A DNA stretch of 64,000 nt, taken from the NCBI GenBank assembly GCA_016192105.1, contig JACPUV010000022.1, forward strand, positions 1 through 64,000. The letters are read 5' to 3'. The DNA comes from Sphingobacteriales bacterium (GTDB lineage: Bacteria; Bacteroidota; Bacteroidia; Chitinophagales; Chitinophagaceae). Under the pieces are notes generated by a model. It did not search any database. It saw only the letters and a list, made by a program, of their open reading frames with translations, and was not told the origin of the DNA. Below, piece after piece: positions 47,114 through 55,971 of the stretch (its first letter is position 1; each line of letters opens with the position of its first letter). A program made the position numbers and the translations under genes.

Positions 47114-47950
47114 TTAGTTTTCAACTGAAATTAAATAATCAGCGTACCTGGCAACTGCGCTGCAGGAGCCATCCGCATTCCAGATAACCCTGTCACCCAG
47201 TCGTACCGGTATATCCGTATCAAGCCGTTTTATCGCCCGCACCCAATAGTCAGTACGTTCTTCCTTGACCAGGAAATAACGGGCGACGGGGTCGCCGGGG
47301 AGCATTATTAAACGATCCTTACAGGTTAGCTCCCCGGAAAACCGTTTATATTCTGTTTCATCCAGCGGGAGTAGCACCTGCTTTACCTGTTCGCTCCTGA
47401 CAGGCTGGTGATTTTCCGGTCTGTAAAAAATGCTGATTATTTCCCGGTGGAGCGCCGTGCCCGGGACGCGGGTCTTACTGACCAGTTTAAGTTCACGCAA
47501 CCCGGCGCTATCCTGCCTCCGGATTATATCATACCGGCTCTTCATTTCCTTATACATGGAATCCGCAAATGGCCCCTGGCCGAAAAAAGAGGAAATTTTC
47601 GCCGTGTACGACAGGTTCGACGGGAAAATCCGGATAATCCGGGCCTCATTATTTATCACCACCTGCAGGGAGTCATTGATGAGTTGTTCGATGTCACCCG
47701 ATTTCATATAGAATTCATCCGGTCCATAAGCCAGGTCCATGTCGGTGACAACAGAATCACGCCCAAATTCCGCCGGAATAGTCCATTGTTCCAACCGGAT
47801 ATTCATGGACACCGGCAACTTCTTATACCAGTCCCGGATCAGCTCAAGTTCCCGGGCATCTTTTGCAAATTCCTTTTTCTTCTTTTGGGCGCCGGCCTGG
47901 AACGCCATCAAAAGAAAAATCCCCGCTATAAACCTGGTTCTGATTCTCAT
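47114..47950 (-). CDS. Secreted protein of unknown function in the RHS operon
   Basis: A 278-residue protein with a signal peptide (1-21, QAGAQ) followed by a charged KKKKEFAKD segment. The rest is a mixed alpha/beta body without motifs I recognise (YGPDEFYMKSGDIEQLIN, RLGDRVIWNADGSCSAVARY). Its ATG overlaps the stop of the 2299-residue SpvB-like gene by 4 bases, so it is translationally coupled. It precedes the Ig-like gene by 20 bases. The tight linkage suggests a dedicated secretion or assembly factor of the toxin. Confidence 0.7.
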   Translation of the reverse strand: MRIRTRFIAGIFLLMAFQAGAQKKKKEFAKDARELELIRDWYKKLPVSMNIRLEQWTIPAEFGRDSVVTDMDLAYGPDEFYMKSGDIEQLINDSLQVVINNEARIIRIFPSNLSYTAKISSFFGQGPFADSMYKEMKSRYDIIRRQDSAGLRELKLVSKTRVPGTALHREIISIFYRPENHQPVRSEQVKQVLLPLDETEYKRFSGELTCKDRLIMLPGDPVARYFLVKEERTDYWVRAIKRLDTDIPVRLGDRVIWNADGSCSAVARYADYLISVEN

Positions 47951-50900
47951 TTGATAATTTTTTGCAGTGAACTCCTGGTTTCAGTGATCGTTTTAATTCC
48001 TTCCCTTGTTTCCGCTTTGGTGCGGATCAGGATGCCCTCCCCATCGTATTCATAAAAACTTCCGTAGTTATTGGCATCCAGTTCCGCGAGCAGCCGCAGG
48101 TTAACCGGGTCATATACATAACTTTTCAAATTGGAATTAAAAGGTTGAATGCGAACATCGTCGAAATAGACCGGGGAACCGGAAGTATTGACAAAATTCA
48201 GGGTTACATTTCCCGCTCCGGGCGGAACGGTAAAGACCCCCTCATAGCGCTGCCACCCGTCAATAACAGGGCCGCCCGGGTTAATCGACACGGTTGCGCC
48301 GGGCAGGTTTGAATAGTTTACCTGGACCTGGTTATGCGTATAGGTATATTCTTTGCAGGGAACACCGGCCGCCATGTTTCCACAACGCTCCCGTACCCAG
48401 GCGCTGAATAGCATCTTTTTCCCTTCCGGCACGCTGAACAAAGGATTCAGCATTTGTTCATTTGACGGGATGGGGGTTGTAAATAAACACAAATTCGAAG
48501 GATAAGGTGATCTGTAGCTAACCGTATTCGTGTTGGAACTGTACCCAAAATGGGCCTGGAACATATGAAATCCGTCCGTATTGTCATAAACACGCTGCAT
48601 ATCGGCGCTGCATAAACATTCAATCATATAGATATCACAGGTGAGAAAGAGGTTCACTGATAAAGGCGAACTGTTGCTGTAACAATCATAGGAGGCCACC
48701 ACATCCCCGTTGAGTTTTTTAATGGTAAAGCTTAGCGCACTCCTGTCAAAAATCGTAGCCGGCGCCGGGTTGCCCAGCGGAATATATTCCTGCGAGGTGG
48801 ACAAATTAAAATTATAAGTGCCCGGAGTACTGATCCGGGTGTACTGAACCGTTTTATATTTGAGATAATACTGTACGGTACTACCGGAAACCTGCCCGAT
48901 CACATTCGTTCCTGGAAAATTCAGCGACATCCCCAGGTTACCCGTAGAGAAGGTCGGCGGTGTTGCCGGCGCACTAAAGGGAATTGCCGAGATCTTCGTA
49001 AGATTCCCACCTGTCAGGGTCAGTTGTTTTACAGTATCCCTGCCAAATGCCAGTTGAAAATCAGCCGGGATGCTGTTTGTCACCGCCAGGGGCTTAACGG
49101 CTGTACTGCCCGCATTGACGGCAAAAGCGTATTTTCCACTATGAGCGCTGACACCGGTCGTATCCATTTTTGCCAGGTAAGAAGAACCCGTGTTCTGAAA
49201 ATCGATATGCCGCTTAAAATTATTAAACCGGGCGTTGCTGATGGTTTCTCCGTAAAAATAGTCTTCAAAATTTTCAGCGAATACCTCATTGGCCCGGGCA
49301 TTATTCGCGATAGCCACCGGCATGGTTTTCCCGTAGCCATATTGCGCGGCAGTATATATTCCCAACGCATCAAGCGTTTCCAGCTCCAGTCCTTTTGCAT
49401 TAATCTTGCTTAACCTGGAGTTCCACACCCATTGGGAGCTCAGGGTATCAGGTATAAACTGGTTATTGCCGTTGAATTTCCAGTAGAGGTTGAAGTTCTT
49501 CAGTAAACCGTATGCCGGTATATTCGTGAGTGAAGCTGTATCGTACTCCTTTCTTCCATCATAAAATACCATACTCCGGTAGCCGCGGTAGGTCCCCAGC
49601 AGCCCTTTCAGATAGGGATTGATATGTTTCTCCAAATAACCGGCCGTATCCTCCACTTCGGTAGCCACACAAGTCACCGGATCAATTACCAGTTTTACCC
49701 GCCGGATCACATCATTATCGGTTTGCCACTTTTCTTTAAACTCAACGGCGCTGGCATTTACCGGGCCGGTCGTGGAATCAATATACAGGGCGCTCAATTT
49801 AAGCGGGTTGCCCATTGTGGTAACCTGCGCCACTTTGGCATCAAGCATATTCCGGTGCCCGCTCCGGATAATCCGGATACTTACATCCGCCATGGTAAAG
49901 GGCTTACCCGCCGAGTCGATGAAAACCAGGTCGCGGGCTGTCTCCAGTGAGGTCTGGTTCCTGTACCTGTCATAGGCCCATATCCGGGCTACCGGTCCCG
50001 AGGCGATAGAGAGATCACAGCCGGATTGAGGCGTGGAGAGTTTCTTAACGAGCAATTCATCCCCGCTCTCAAATAACAGGGTGTCCGCCCCGAGGTTCGT
50101 TAATTTACCGTCACTAAAATTCAGCCCGCTGAATACCGCATCGATATTTTTATAAGCCGGGCTCATACCGGCATACGCCCAGTGCGCAGGATAAGAGACG
50201 TTATAAACCGGCTTATTAAATTCGTTATTGGTACGCGTAACCAATACTTCACCGGTCTCCGCATCATAGGCCAGGTTCTTTGTGCCTACAAAGCTTCCTT
50301 TATCGATTACCACCACACTATCCAGCACCGCATGGTAATTAACAACCTTTGTGGTGGTAACGGACCGGTAAGTATTATCGGTAATACCATCAATTCTGAA
50401 AAGGGTGCCGACAGGAACCGGGAAAGCGAACATGAATATATCGACCTGGCCCTGGTACTCCTTACTGTTGGCCCTTACCGAGAACTCACGGGTATCCGTC
50501 ATCAATTCCACATCCACACCCATATTCCCATCCGTTTTCGCCCCGTTCCCGGATTTGGAGATAAATGTAAACTTATCATCCAGCCCATTCATACCCGTAT
50601 TGCGGTAAATGTTTTCGGTATAATTAATCATTGAACTGCTGTCATTTTCCGCGTACGAGGCCTGCGATTTCATCTTCCCGTGCATATCATTGTTCACGAT
50701 CAAAAATCCCTGTGTCTGGGCCTTGAAATCATAAGCGTATTTGAAATTAAACGACTTCCCTGAGGCGGCATGGTATGTTTTGGTCGAAGCGGCATCCAGT
50801 GGCGTGTAACTATAATACACGGGAAAGTCCTTTGCCGTATAAAATTCAGTCACTTGTTTCCCCACTCCGGACCGGTAGATCGAATCGGTATTATTCCCCC

Positions 50901-53900
50901 TCTTTAGGGAAGTAACCGTTACTTTACCATACCCGACCGAAGGGGAAGGGAAAAAGGCATCCAATACCGGCATTTCCACGGCCCCATAAGAGGTGGGGCC
51001 AAGCGGAAGATAATCTTCCACCGAGATAATATGCTGGAACGGATTTTCCTCACCGCCTATTGAGGGCTCATAAGAGGCCACCCCGCTGCTGATTCTGCGT
51101 ATTGTGCCGTTAAAGTTTTCCGTTGTCGTATAATCGTACACCTGTCCATAGGTAGAAGTGTACTGCCCAGTCAGTTTGTTCCAGTTATCGTTTAGTAAAA
51201 CAGACTTGACCCGGTGACCGCCGCCGTACTTAAACCCGGTCGGGTCATTCAGGCGAACAAGAGAATAAGAAGTATCCGCATATTTGGCTTTACTATCCTT
51301 CCTTAGCGCCGTAACCGGGTCTTTAAACGCGTCTTTCAGGGCTTTAAACATCCCGATCAGGATATCTGCCACCTGGTCCAGCCCCTTTTCATCGGACACA
51401 TCATAACCCGTATAGGCCTGGCCGGGTAATTGTTGCCGCAGGTATTCCAGGGCAGTAGTGGCTATGGGATTCATTCCCCCCAGCCGTTTCAGCTTTACCC
51501 AGATGATTTTTGAATTAGCCGAAGTAACCCCGTATTGATTGCCGTCAAATTCACCATAACAGGGCAAATATTCCGCGCCCTTGGGCATCCTGACCCAAAC
51601 CTTAAAAGCAAGCTGATCTAAGCCCTGAAGATATTTAGTATATACTTCGGTTGAACTGGCACATGCCTCGGGAACTTTAATAAATACAAAATCGTTCTCC
51701 CCGATATTGAAGGCGTGCAGGTTATACAGCCGGTCGGTTGCATTGGCATAATCCGGCGAATTGCCAAAACCTACTACCCGCATCATCCGGCTTGCCCTTT
51801 TATCCTGGACATACGCATAATCGTCGCTCTCATAATTTACCTGCAGTTCACCTCCCGAAGGAAGTTTTATTCCTTTTAACATCCAGGCGCTTGCATTGTC
51901 ATTTACCACCGAACTGTCCGCGGATTGCAGGCTATAGGGATAGTCGGTATTTTTTAACGCGAGCGGATTTTGCTGCCAGGGCTTATAAACGCCCCAGCGG
52001 TCGGAAGAACCGTAACTATAATCCGGGTTGTCCGCCTTGTTGTCCCCGGTGCGATACCCGTAACTAAACCGGTATAGGTTTTTCCGGCCCCTTTCCTTCC
52101 CATTATAGGTGGTATAAATGCTATCCAGGGTCAGTTTTCCCTGCATCCCTGTGGTAGTCTCACTATTATCCGGCGTGTGCTGGCAAAGCCTGTAACTGTA
52201 TTTGAAGTGTACCGTCTGAATAGGTTTTGCCAGGGCCAGGCCGTTTTTCCTCAGATCCGCCTTATTATACAGGGCTATGCTATCAAGCTCCTTAATCAAC
52301 TTTTCCCCGGAGTTTATCCCCCCGGCTATGCTTAGGGCTCCTTTACCATCTTTACGGTCTGAAACATGGAACAAAGCAATCATGGTTTTGGATTCCACGG
52401 ACTGTAAATACCAGGACTCCCTTTCACCATAAGAGATCATCGCCTTATCATCCTTATCTTCACTTCTCAATCCTGCATTGAAAATCGCGGAATCCCCCGC
52501 GGTATGAGGCGTGCGCCATTTATGCTTGAACTCCGTACCATCCTTGATCCGGGAATAATTGAATTTTACAGCCGTACCCAGATCATCCTCTGTAATCCCG
52601 TCCCCGTTCACATCCACATAGTCAGGCGACAGGATACCGGACAGAAGGAAAGAATGGGCATGAGCGGGTGTGGTAGAAACCTGGACATATCCATCACGGG
52701 TGGACTTATCATCCAAAAGGGAAGAACTCAGCTTTCGCTGGTTGGAGTCAGCCTTAATTTTATCAGGCATGTCCGCATAGGTATTGTTTGAATACGTATT
52801 ATTTACCGAAAAGGTAAAATCTTTCTGAACAATATTGTAAACGGGTATACCATATATATAGCGTTTGCCGTTCCCTTCTGTTACATTAATCTGTGAAATA
52901 TGATGCCCTTTACGGTATTCCCCCACCCTTGCTATTTTCTCATAGATAAGCGTATCGGTGATGTTGTCCAGAAAGGCCGTGTTATTATAACTTTTGATAT
53001 ATTTATCCAATCCAGCCACACCCGCTTCTTCGGCAGTCAGAAAACTCACTACCTGCGTTCTTTTATTCCGCGCCGGCTGAACGGGCTGAGCCGCCAGGTC
53101 GATGGAAGTATTCACAGGTCTTAAATCCCTGCCGAAGGACTCCAGCTTTGGTTCCAGCACGGGTGAACGGTCAGCGCCCGATAATTTAAATCGTACCAGG
53201 TCAACACCCCCGATTTGCGTGTAGCGGCTGGCGTCAATTACGGTATTCTCGCCGGGATTCCGGAAATACACGCTCTCAAATCCGCCGGAACTGCCCCGGA
53301 ACTTCAGTACATGACGTAGCCCGTTGTTCAGGTTCCATTCCGAAACAGTAGAAGGTGTATTTATTTCACTGATATTTGCTCCATAGTGAGCCGGGGGATC
53401 GACATCGGCGCCAGCGCTGAAATTATCACTCTTAGACACGGTCAGGTTGTCCCGGACATATCCGAGATCGTTCCGGTAAGCCCTTACACTTCCCCCGGTT
53501 CCTTCCCCCTGGATACTGAAAACATCATAGGTATATTGGGGAACTGAGATAACGGGGGTGTTGGGTGTGACTTCGCGGTCATTGAACCGGGTAAAGTCCA
53601 TAACCGCGTTCGCATTCTTCACCGCGTTCTGATAATACAGGTAACCCACCATCGGCTTTTTCAAAACCTGGTCCTTTTCGGCCACTTCCGATTTTTGGCC
53701 ATATAGTTCCGCCTCCACATCCGTAGCCACCCCGTATAGACCGATCCCTAACTGGAAACGCCCGGACCAGGCCGTATTGGTAATCGGCAAGCGCAATGAG
53801 GGCGTATAACTGGGCTTTGCAAAACTGATCCCCGTAGACCAGAGGGAAACGCTCCGGCTGCCCCCGGGAGTTACTTTGTCCTCCTTCTTTGTTTCTTTTC

Positions 53901-54846
53901 CACTAAAGGACATCTGTCCATATAGCTGAAGCCCTTTTATACCCGTCCTGGAATTATACCCCGTAGACACGCCAACCCCCATACTGAGTCCGGCATTCTT
54001 CATGGTCGTACTGGAACTAAGCGAAGCCCCCCAGGTAAAACTGGTACCTGATCTTGAATTAATGTCAATCCCTAAATTCACCGATGAGGAGGCGCCGTAC
54101 TTCTCACTACCCGCCAGCTTCGCCGAATTATAGGAACCATTTCCCCTCAGGGAAAAATCAAGCGCCGGCCCCAACTGGTTATTAAATGCAACCCCGAGAG
54201 AGGCGCCCGCTTTGATGCTAAAATTGGTTGTAGAGTCGCTGACAACACTCTTCTTTCTTCCAAGCAATTCAACATCGGCGCCTAATGATAAACCCCATGT
54301 TTTATTGACCCTTACCCGTTGTTCCTGGGTCATGGTATCGCTACCATTGAAATCGTCCGGGATGCCCCGGGTACTCCGGTTAATATTTCCCGGGTTAATA
54401 TTCCAGCCCAGTCCAACCCAACTGGCTTCCTGTTCAGGGCTGACACCTCCGTCATAATAAATATTTACGGGATAGCCGCCTACATCCATCAGCGGGATAT
54501 TATAGCTAAAATCGCCGGAAAATAAATTGACCAGGTTCCCCGCGCCCACCGATTTAAAGGAGCTCATTTCCGGCTGTCCCGGGCCGTCAATATCGGTTTT
54601 CTCAATAGGACTCCCCGCCTGAACCTTTGTAACTGTTTCCGGCGCCCGCAGCATCCCGGCTTCCGGAAGCTGCCTGATTTCAGGCTTCCCGGCTTTGAAA
54701 AAAGCGGGGCCCCCGCTTTCGGTCTTGAATACGATATGGGTTGTGGTTCCGCCGGCCATTACCGGCATCAAAAAAGAACATGCAAATACAAAAGTCAGGA
54801 GCAAGGCTACCCGGCGACGATACTGTTGCGACAATGCTAAAATCAT
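47947..54846 (-). CDS. Giant SpvB/TcB-like RHS-associated secreted protein
   Basis: The 2299-residue protein has a signal peptide (about 1-31, VMAGG). A SpvB-like opening comes next (about 98-157): NLFSGDFSYNIPLMDVGGYP and GVSPEQEASWVGLGWNINPG. Similar segments open Tc-toxin B subunits and other RHS-family shells. A very long beta-rich body follows. Near the end are a jelly-roll/CBM-like domain (GWQRYEGVFTVPPGAGNVTL, VYFDDVRIQPF) and one YD-type repeat (YVYDPVNLRLLAELD, FYEYDGEG). No toxin tip or sorting domain is visible. With the adjacent RHS gene it may form a two-part shell or a surface platform. That link to Tc complexes is inference from domain resemblance. Confidence 0.75.
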   Translation of the reverse strand: MILALSQQYRRRVALLLTFVFACSFLMPVMAGGTTTHIVFKTESGGPAFFKAGKPEIRQLPEAGMLRAPETVTKVQAGSPIEKTDIDGPGQPEMSSFKSVGAGNLVNLFSGDFSYNIPLMDVGGYPVNIYYDGGVSPEQEASWVGLGWNINPGNINRSTRGIPDDFNGSDTMTQEQRVRVNKTWGLSLGADVELLGRKKSVVSDSTTNFSIKAGASLGVAFNNQLGPALDFSLRGNGSYNSAKLAGSEKYGASSSVNLGIDINSRSGTSFTWGASLSSSTTMKNAGLSMGVGVSTGYNSRTGIKGLQLYGQMSFSGKETKKEDKVTPGGSRSVSLWSTGISFAKPSYTPSLRLPITNTAWSGRFQLGIGLYGVATDVEAELYGQKSEVAEKDQVLKKPMVGYLYYQNAVKNANAVMDFTRFNDREVTPNTPVISVPQYTYDVFSIQGEGTGGSVRAYRNDLGYVRDNLTVSKSDNFSAGADVDPPAHYGANISEINTPSTVSEWNLNNGLRHVLKFRGSSGGFESVYFRNPGENTVIDASRYTQIGGVDLVRFKLSGADRSPVLEPKLESFGRDLRPVNTSIDLAAQPVQPARNKRTQVVSFLTAEEAGVAGLDKYIKSYNNTAFLDNITDTLIYEKIARVGEYRKGHHISQINVTEGNGKRYIYGIPVYNIVQKDFTFSVNNTYSNNTYADMPDKIKADSNQRKLSSSLLDDKSTRDGYVQVSTTPAHAHSFLLSGILSPDYVDVNGDGITEDDLGTAVKFNYSRIKDGTEFKHKWRTPHTAGDSAIFNAGLRSEDKDDKAMISYGERESWYLQSVESKTMIALFHVSDRKDGKGALSIAGGINSGEKLIKELDSIALYNKADLRKNGLALAKPIQTVHFKYSYRLCQHTPDNSETTTGMQGKLTLDSIYTTYNGKERGRKNLYRFSYGYRTGDNKADNPDYSYGSSDRWGVYKPWQQNPLALKNTDYPYSLQSADSSVVNDNASAWMLKGIKLPSGGELQVNYESDDYAYVQDKRASRMMRVVGFGNSPDYANATDRLYNLHAFNIGENDFVFIKVPEACASSTEVYTKYLQGLDQLAFKVWVRMPKGAEYLPCYGEFDGNQYGVTSANSKIIWVKLKRLGGMNPIATTALEYLRQQLPGQAYTGYDVSDEKGLDQVADILIGMFKALKDAFKDPVTALRKDSKAKYADTSYSLVRLNDPTGFKYGGGHRVKSVLLNDNWNKLTGQYTSTYGQVYDYTTTENFNGTIRRISSGVASYEPSIGGEENPFQHIISVEDYLPLGPTSYGAVEMPVLDAFFPSPSVGYGKVTVTSLKRGNNTDSIYRSGVGKQVTEFYTAKDFPVYYSYTPLDAASTKTYHAASGKSFNFKYAYDFKAQTQGFLIVNNDMHGKMKSQASYAENDSSSMINYTENIYRNTGMNGLDDKFTFISKSGNGAKTDGNMGVDVELMTDTREFSVRANSKEYQGQVDIFMFAFPVPVGTLFRIDGITDNTYRSVTTTKVVNYHAVLDSVVVIDKGSFVGTKNLAYDAETGEVLVTRTNNEFNKPVYNVSYPAHWAYAGMSPAYKNIDAVFSGLNFSDGKLTNLGADTLLFESGDELLVKKLSTPQSGCDLSIASGPVARIWAYDRYRNQTSLETARDLVFIDSAGKPFTMADVSIRIIRSGHRNMLDAKVAQVTTMGNPLKLSALYIDSTTGPVNASAVEFKEKWQTDNDVIRRVKLVIDPVTCVATEVEDTAGYLEKHINPYLKGLLGTYRGYRSMVFYDGRKEYDTASLTNIPAYGLLKNFNLYWKFNGNNQFIPDTLSSQWVWNSRLSKINAKGLELETLDALGIYTAAQYGYGKTMPVAIANNARANEVFAENFEDYFYGETISNARFNNFKRHIDFQNTGSSYLAKMDTTGVSAHSGKYAFAVNAGSTAVKPLAVTNSIPADFQLAFGRDTVKQLTLTGGNLTKISAIPFSAPATPPTFSTGNLGMSLNFPGTNVIGQVSGSTVQYYLKYKTVQYTRISTPGTYNFNLSTSQEYIPLGNPAPATIFDRSALSFTIKKLNGDVVASYDCYSNSSPLSVNLFLTCDIYMIECLCSADMQRVYDNTDGFHMFQAHFGYSSNTNTVSYRSPYPSNLCLFTTPIPSNEQMLNPLFSVPEGKKMLFSAWVRERCGNMAAGVPCKEYTYTHNQVQVNYSNLPGATVSINPGGPVIDGWQRYEGVFTVPPGAGNVTLNFVNTSGSPVYFDDVRIQPFNSNLKSYVYDPVNLRLLAELDANNYGSFYEYDGEGILIRTKAETREGIKTITETRSSLQKIIK

Positions 54847-54872
54847 ATCTTTTCTATATCTGGTGAATAAGT

Positions 54873-55961
54873 TTATTCCTGTATTTTAAATGAAGCAGAA
54901 TACACAGTACCCTGCAAGTCAGCGATGATAACCCTGTAGGTTACCGAGGAACTGAATGCTTTGTTCAGTTCTATTACCCAAAAATTATTGCCATATTCCG
55001 CCGTCCGGCTATATTCCTTTACCAACTTCCCGCTTTCATCCACGATGCTCAAAACCACCGGCCTTGTTTTATCGTACGAGTAATATTTTATCCCTAAAAC
55101 CCGGTCCGGGAGCAGACCGGTTCCTCCATAATTTCCGGAGGGCTTCAGCTCATAATAAATCCCCCCCGACGGAACTATGACCTGTTGCTTTTCAGGTCCT
55201 ACCTTAAAGGTCCAAACTTCACTCTGTGAAGCAAATGCATCCCCGTTTTTTGCCACTACCCTCCATGCATAAACTTTGCCCGTATCCAGTTGCCTCCCCG
55301 ACACCGGGTAGTTTACCGCCATTGACGTAAGCCGGGGCGACCGGTAAACAGGCAGGTTTTCCTGGATCGCCGATTCAACTGTCTGCCCCTCCCTTACCTC
55401 GGTCAACAACAGTTCGTAATTAAGATCCGTAAATAGTGTGACAGGAGCCGGCGGCATCCAACTGAATTGCGGGTAGGGAGTCTGGATTTTTGATGCATCT
55501 TCCGGCAGGGAAAGCTGCGGCGGGCTTAGCGGAATCACTTCAATATTAATACAGTCTTCAGCCAGCACTTCTCCATGCGCTCTATCCTCGCCATAGATCG
55601 TGTAACAGGCCCGGTAGTATCCGACAGGTATCAACGCATCTGAAAGTCTGCTGAGAGCAGGAGAATAATAATCATACGTTATGGGTGCCACATCCGTTGA
55701 CTTTAACTGTTTCACGCCTTTAACCAGCGTAACAGGCGCTGTTTTAGCCGTCAGCACGGGTTGATCGTTTTTGCTGTCCACCAGGGTAACTCCGATGGTT
55801 ACATTAATACTGGAATTACCCGAGTAAATCAGCGCCAGGTTCCAGAGCTGGCTTTTTTGTACAATGCCTGCCGGAGGCTCCTGCAGCGATAAAGAAAGCT
55901 GACCCTGAACTCTTCCAAAAACAAGTACGAAAATTAGCAGACCGAATGATCGCCTGAACAT
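54873..55961 (-). CDS. Secreted fibronectin-III-like protein of the RHS operon
   Basis: A 362-residue protein with a signal peptide (1-20, GRVQGQ). It carries two or three beta-sandwich domains, including an Fn3-like unit (about 155-260) with PQFSWMPPAPVTLFTDLNYE and GKVYAWRVVAKNGDAF, and a final strand-rich domain (RTAEYGNNFWVIELN). It lies 10 bases after the outer-membrane barrel gene and 26 bases before the SpvB-like gene, all in one direction. A scaffold or adaptor at the cell surface is a reasonable guess. No enzyme motifs are seen. Confidence 0.72.
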   Translation of the reverse strand: MFRRSFGLLIFVLVFGRVQGQLSLSLQEPPAGIVQKSQLWNLALIYSGNSSINVTIGVTLVDSKNDQPVLTAKTAPVTLVKGVKQLKSTDVAPITYDYYSPALSRLSDALIPVGYYRACYTIYGEDRAHGEVLAEDCINIEVIPLSPPQLSLPEDASKIQTPYPQFSWMPPAPVTLFTDLNYELLLTEVREGQTVESAIQENLPVYRSPRLTSMAVNYPVSGRQLDTGKVYAWRVVAKNGDAFASQSEVWTFKVGPEKQQVIVPSGGIYYELKPSGNYGGTGLLPDRVLGIKYYSYDKTRPVVLSIVDESGKLVKEYSRTAEYGNNFWVIELNKAFSSSVTYRVIIADLQGTVYSASFKIQE

Positions 55962-55971
55962 AACGTAATAT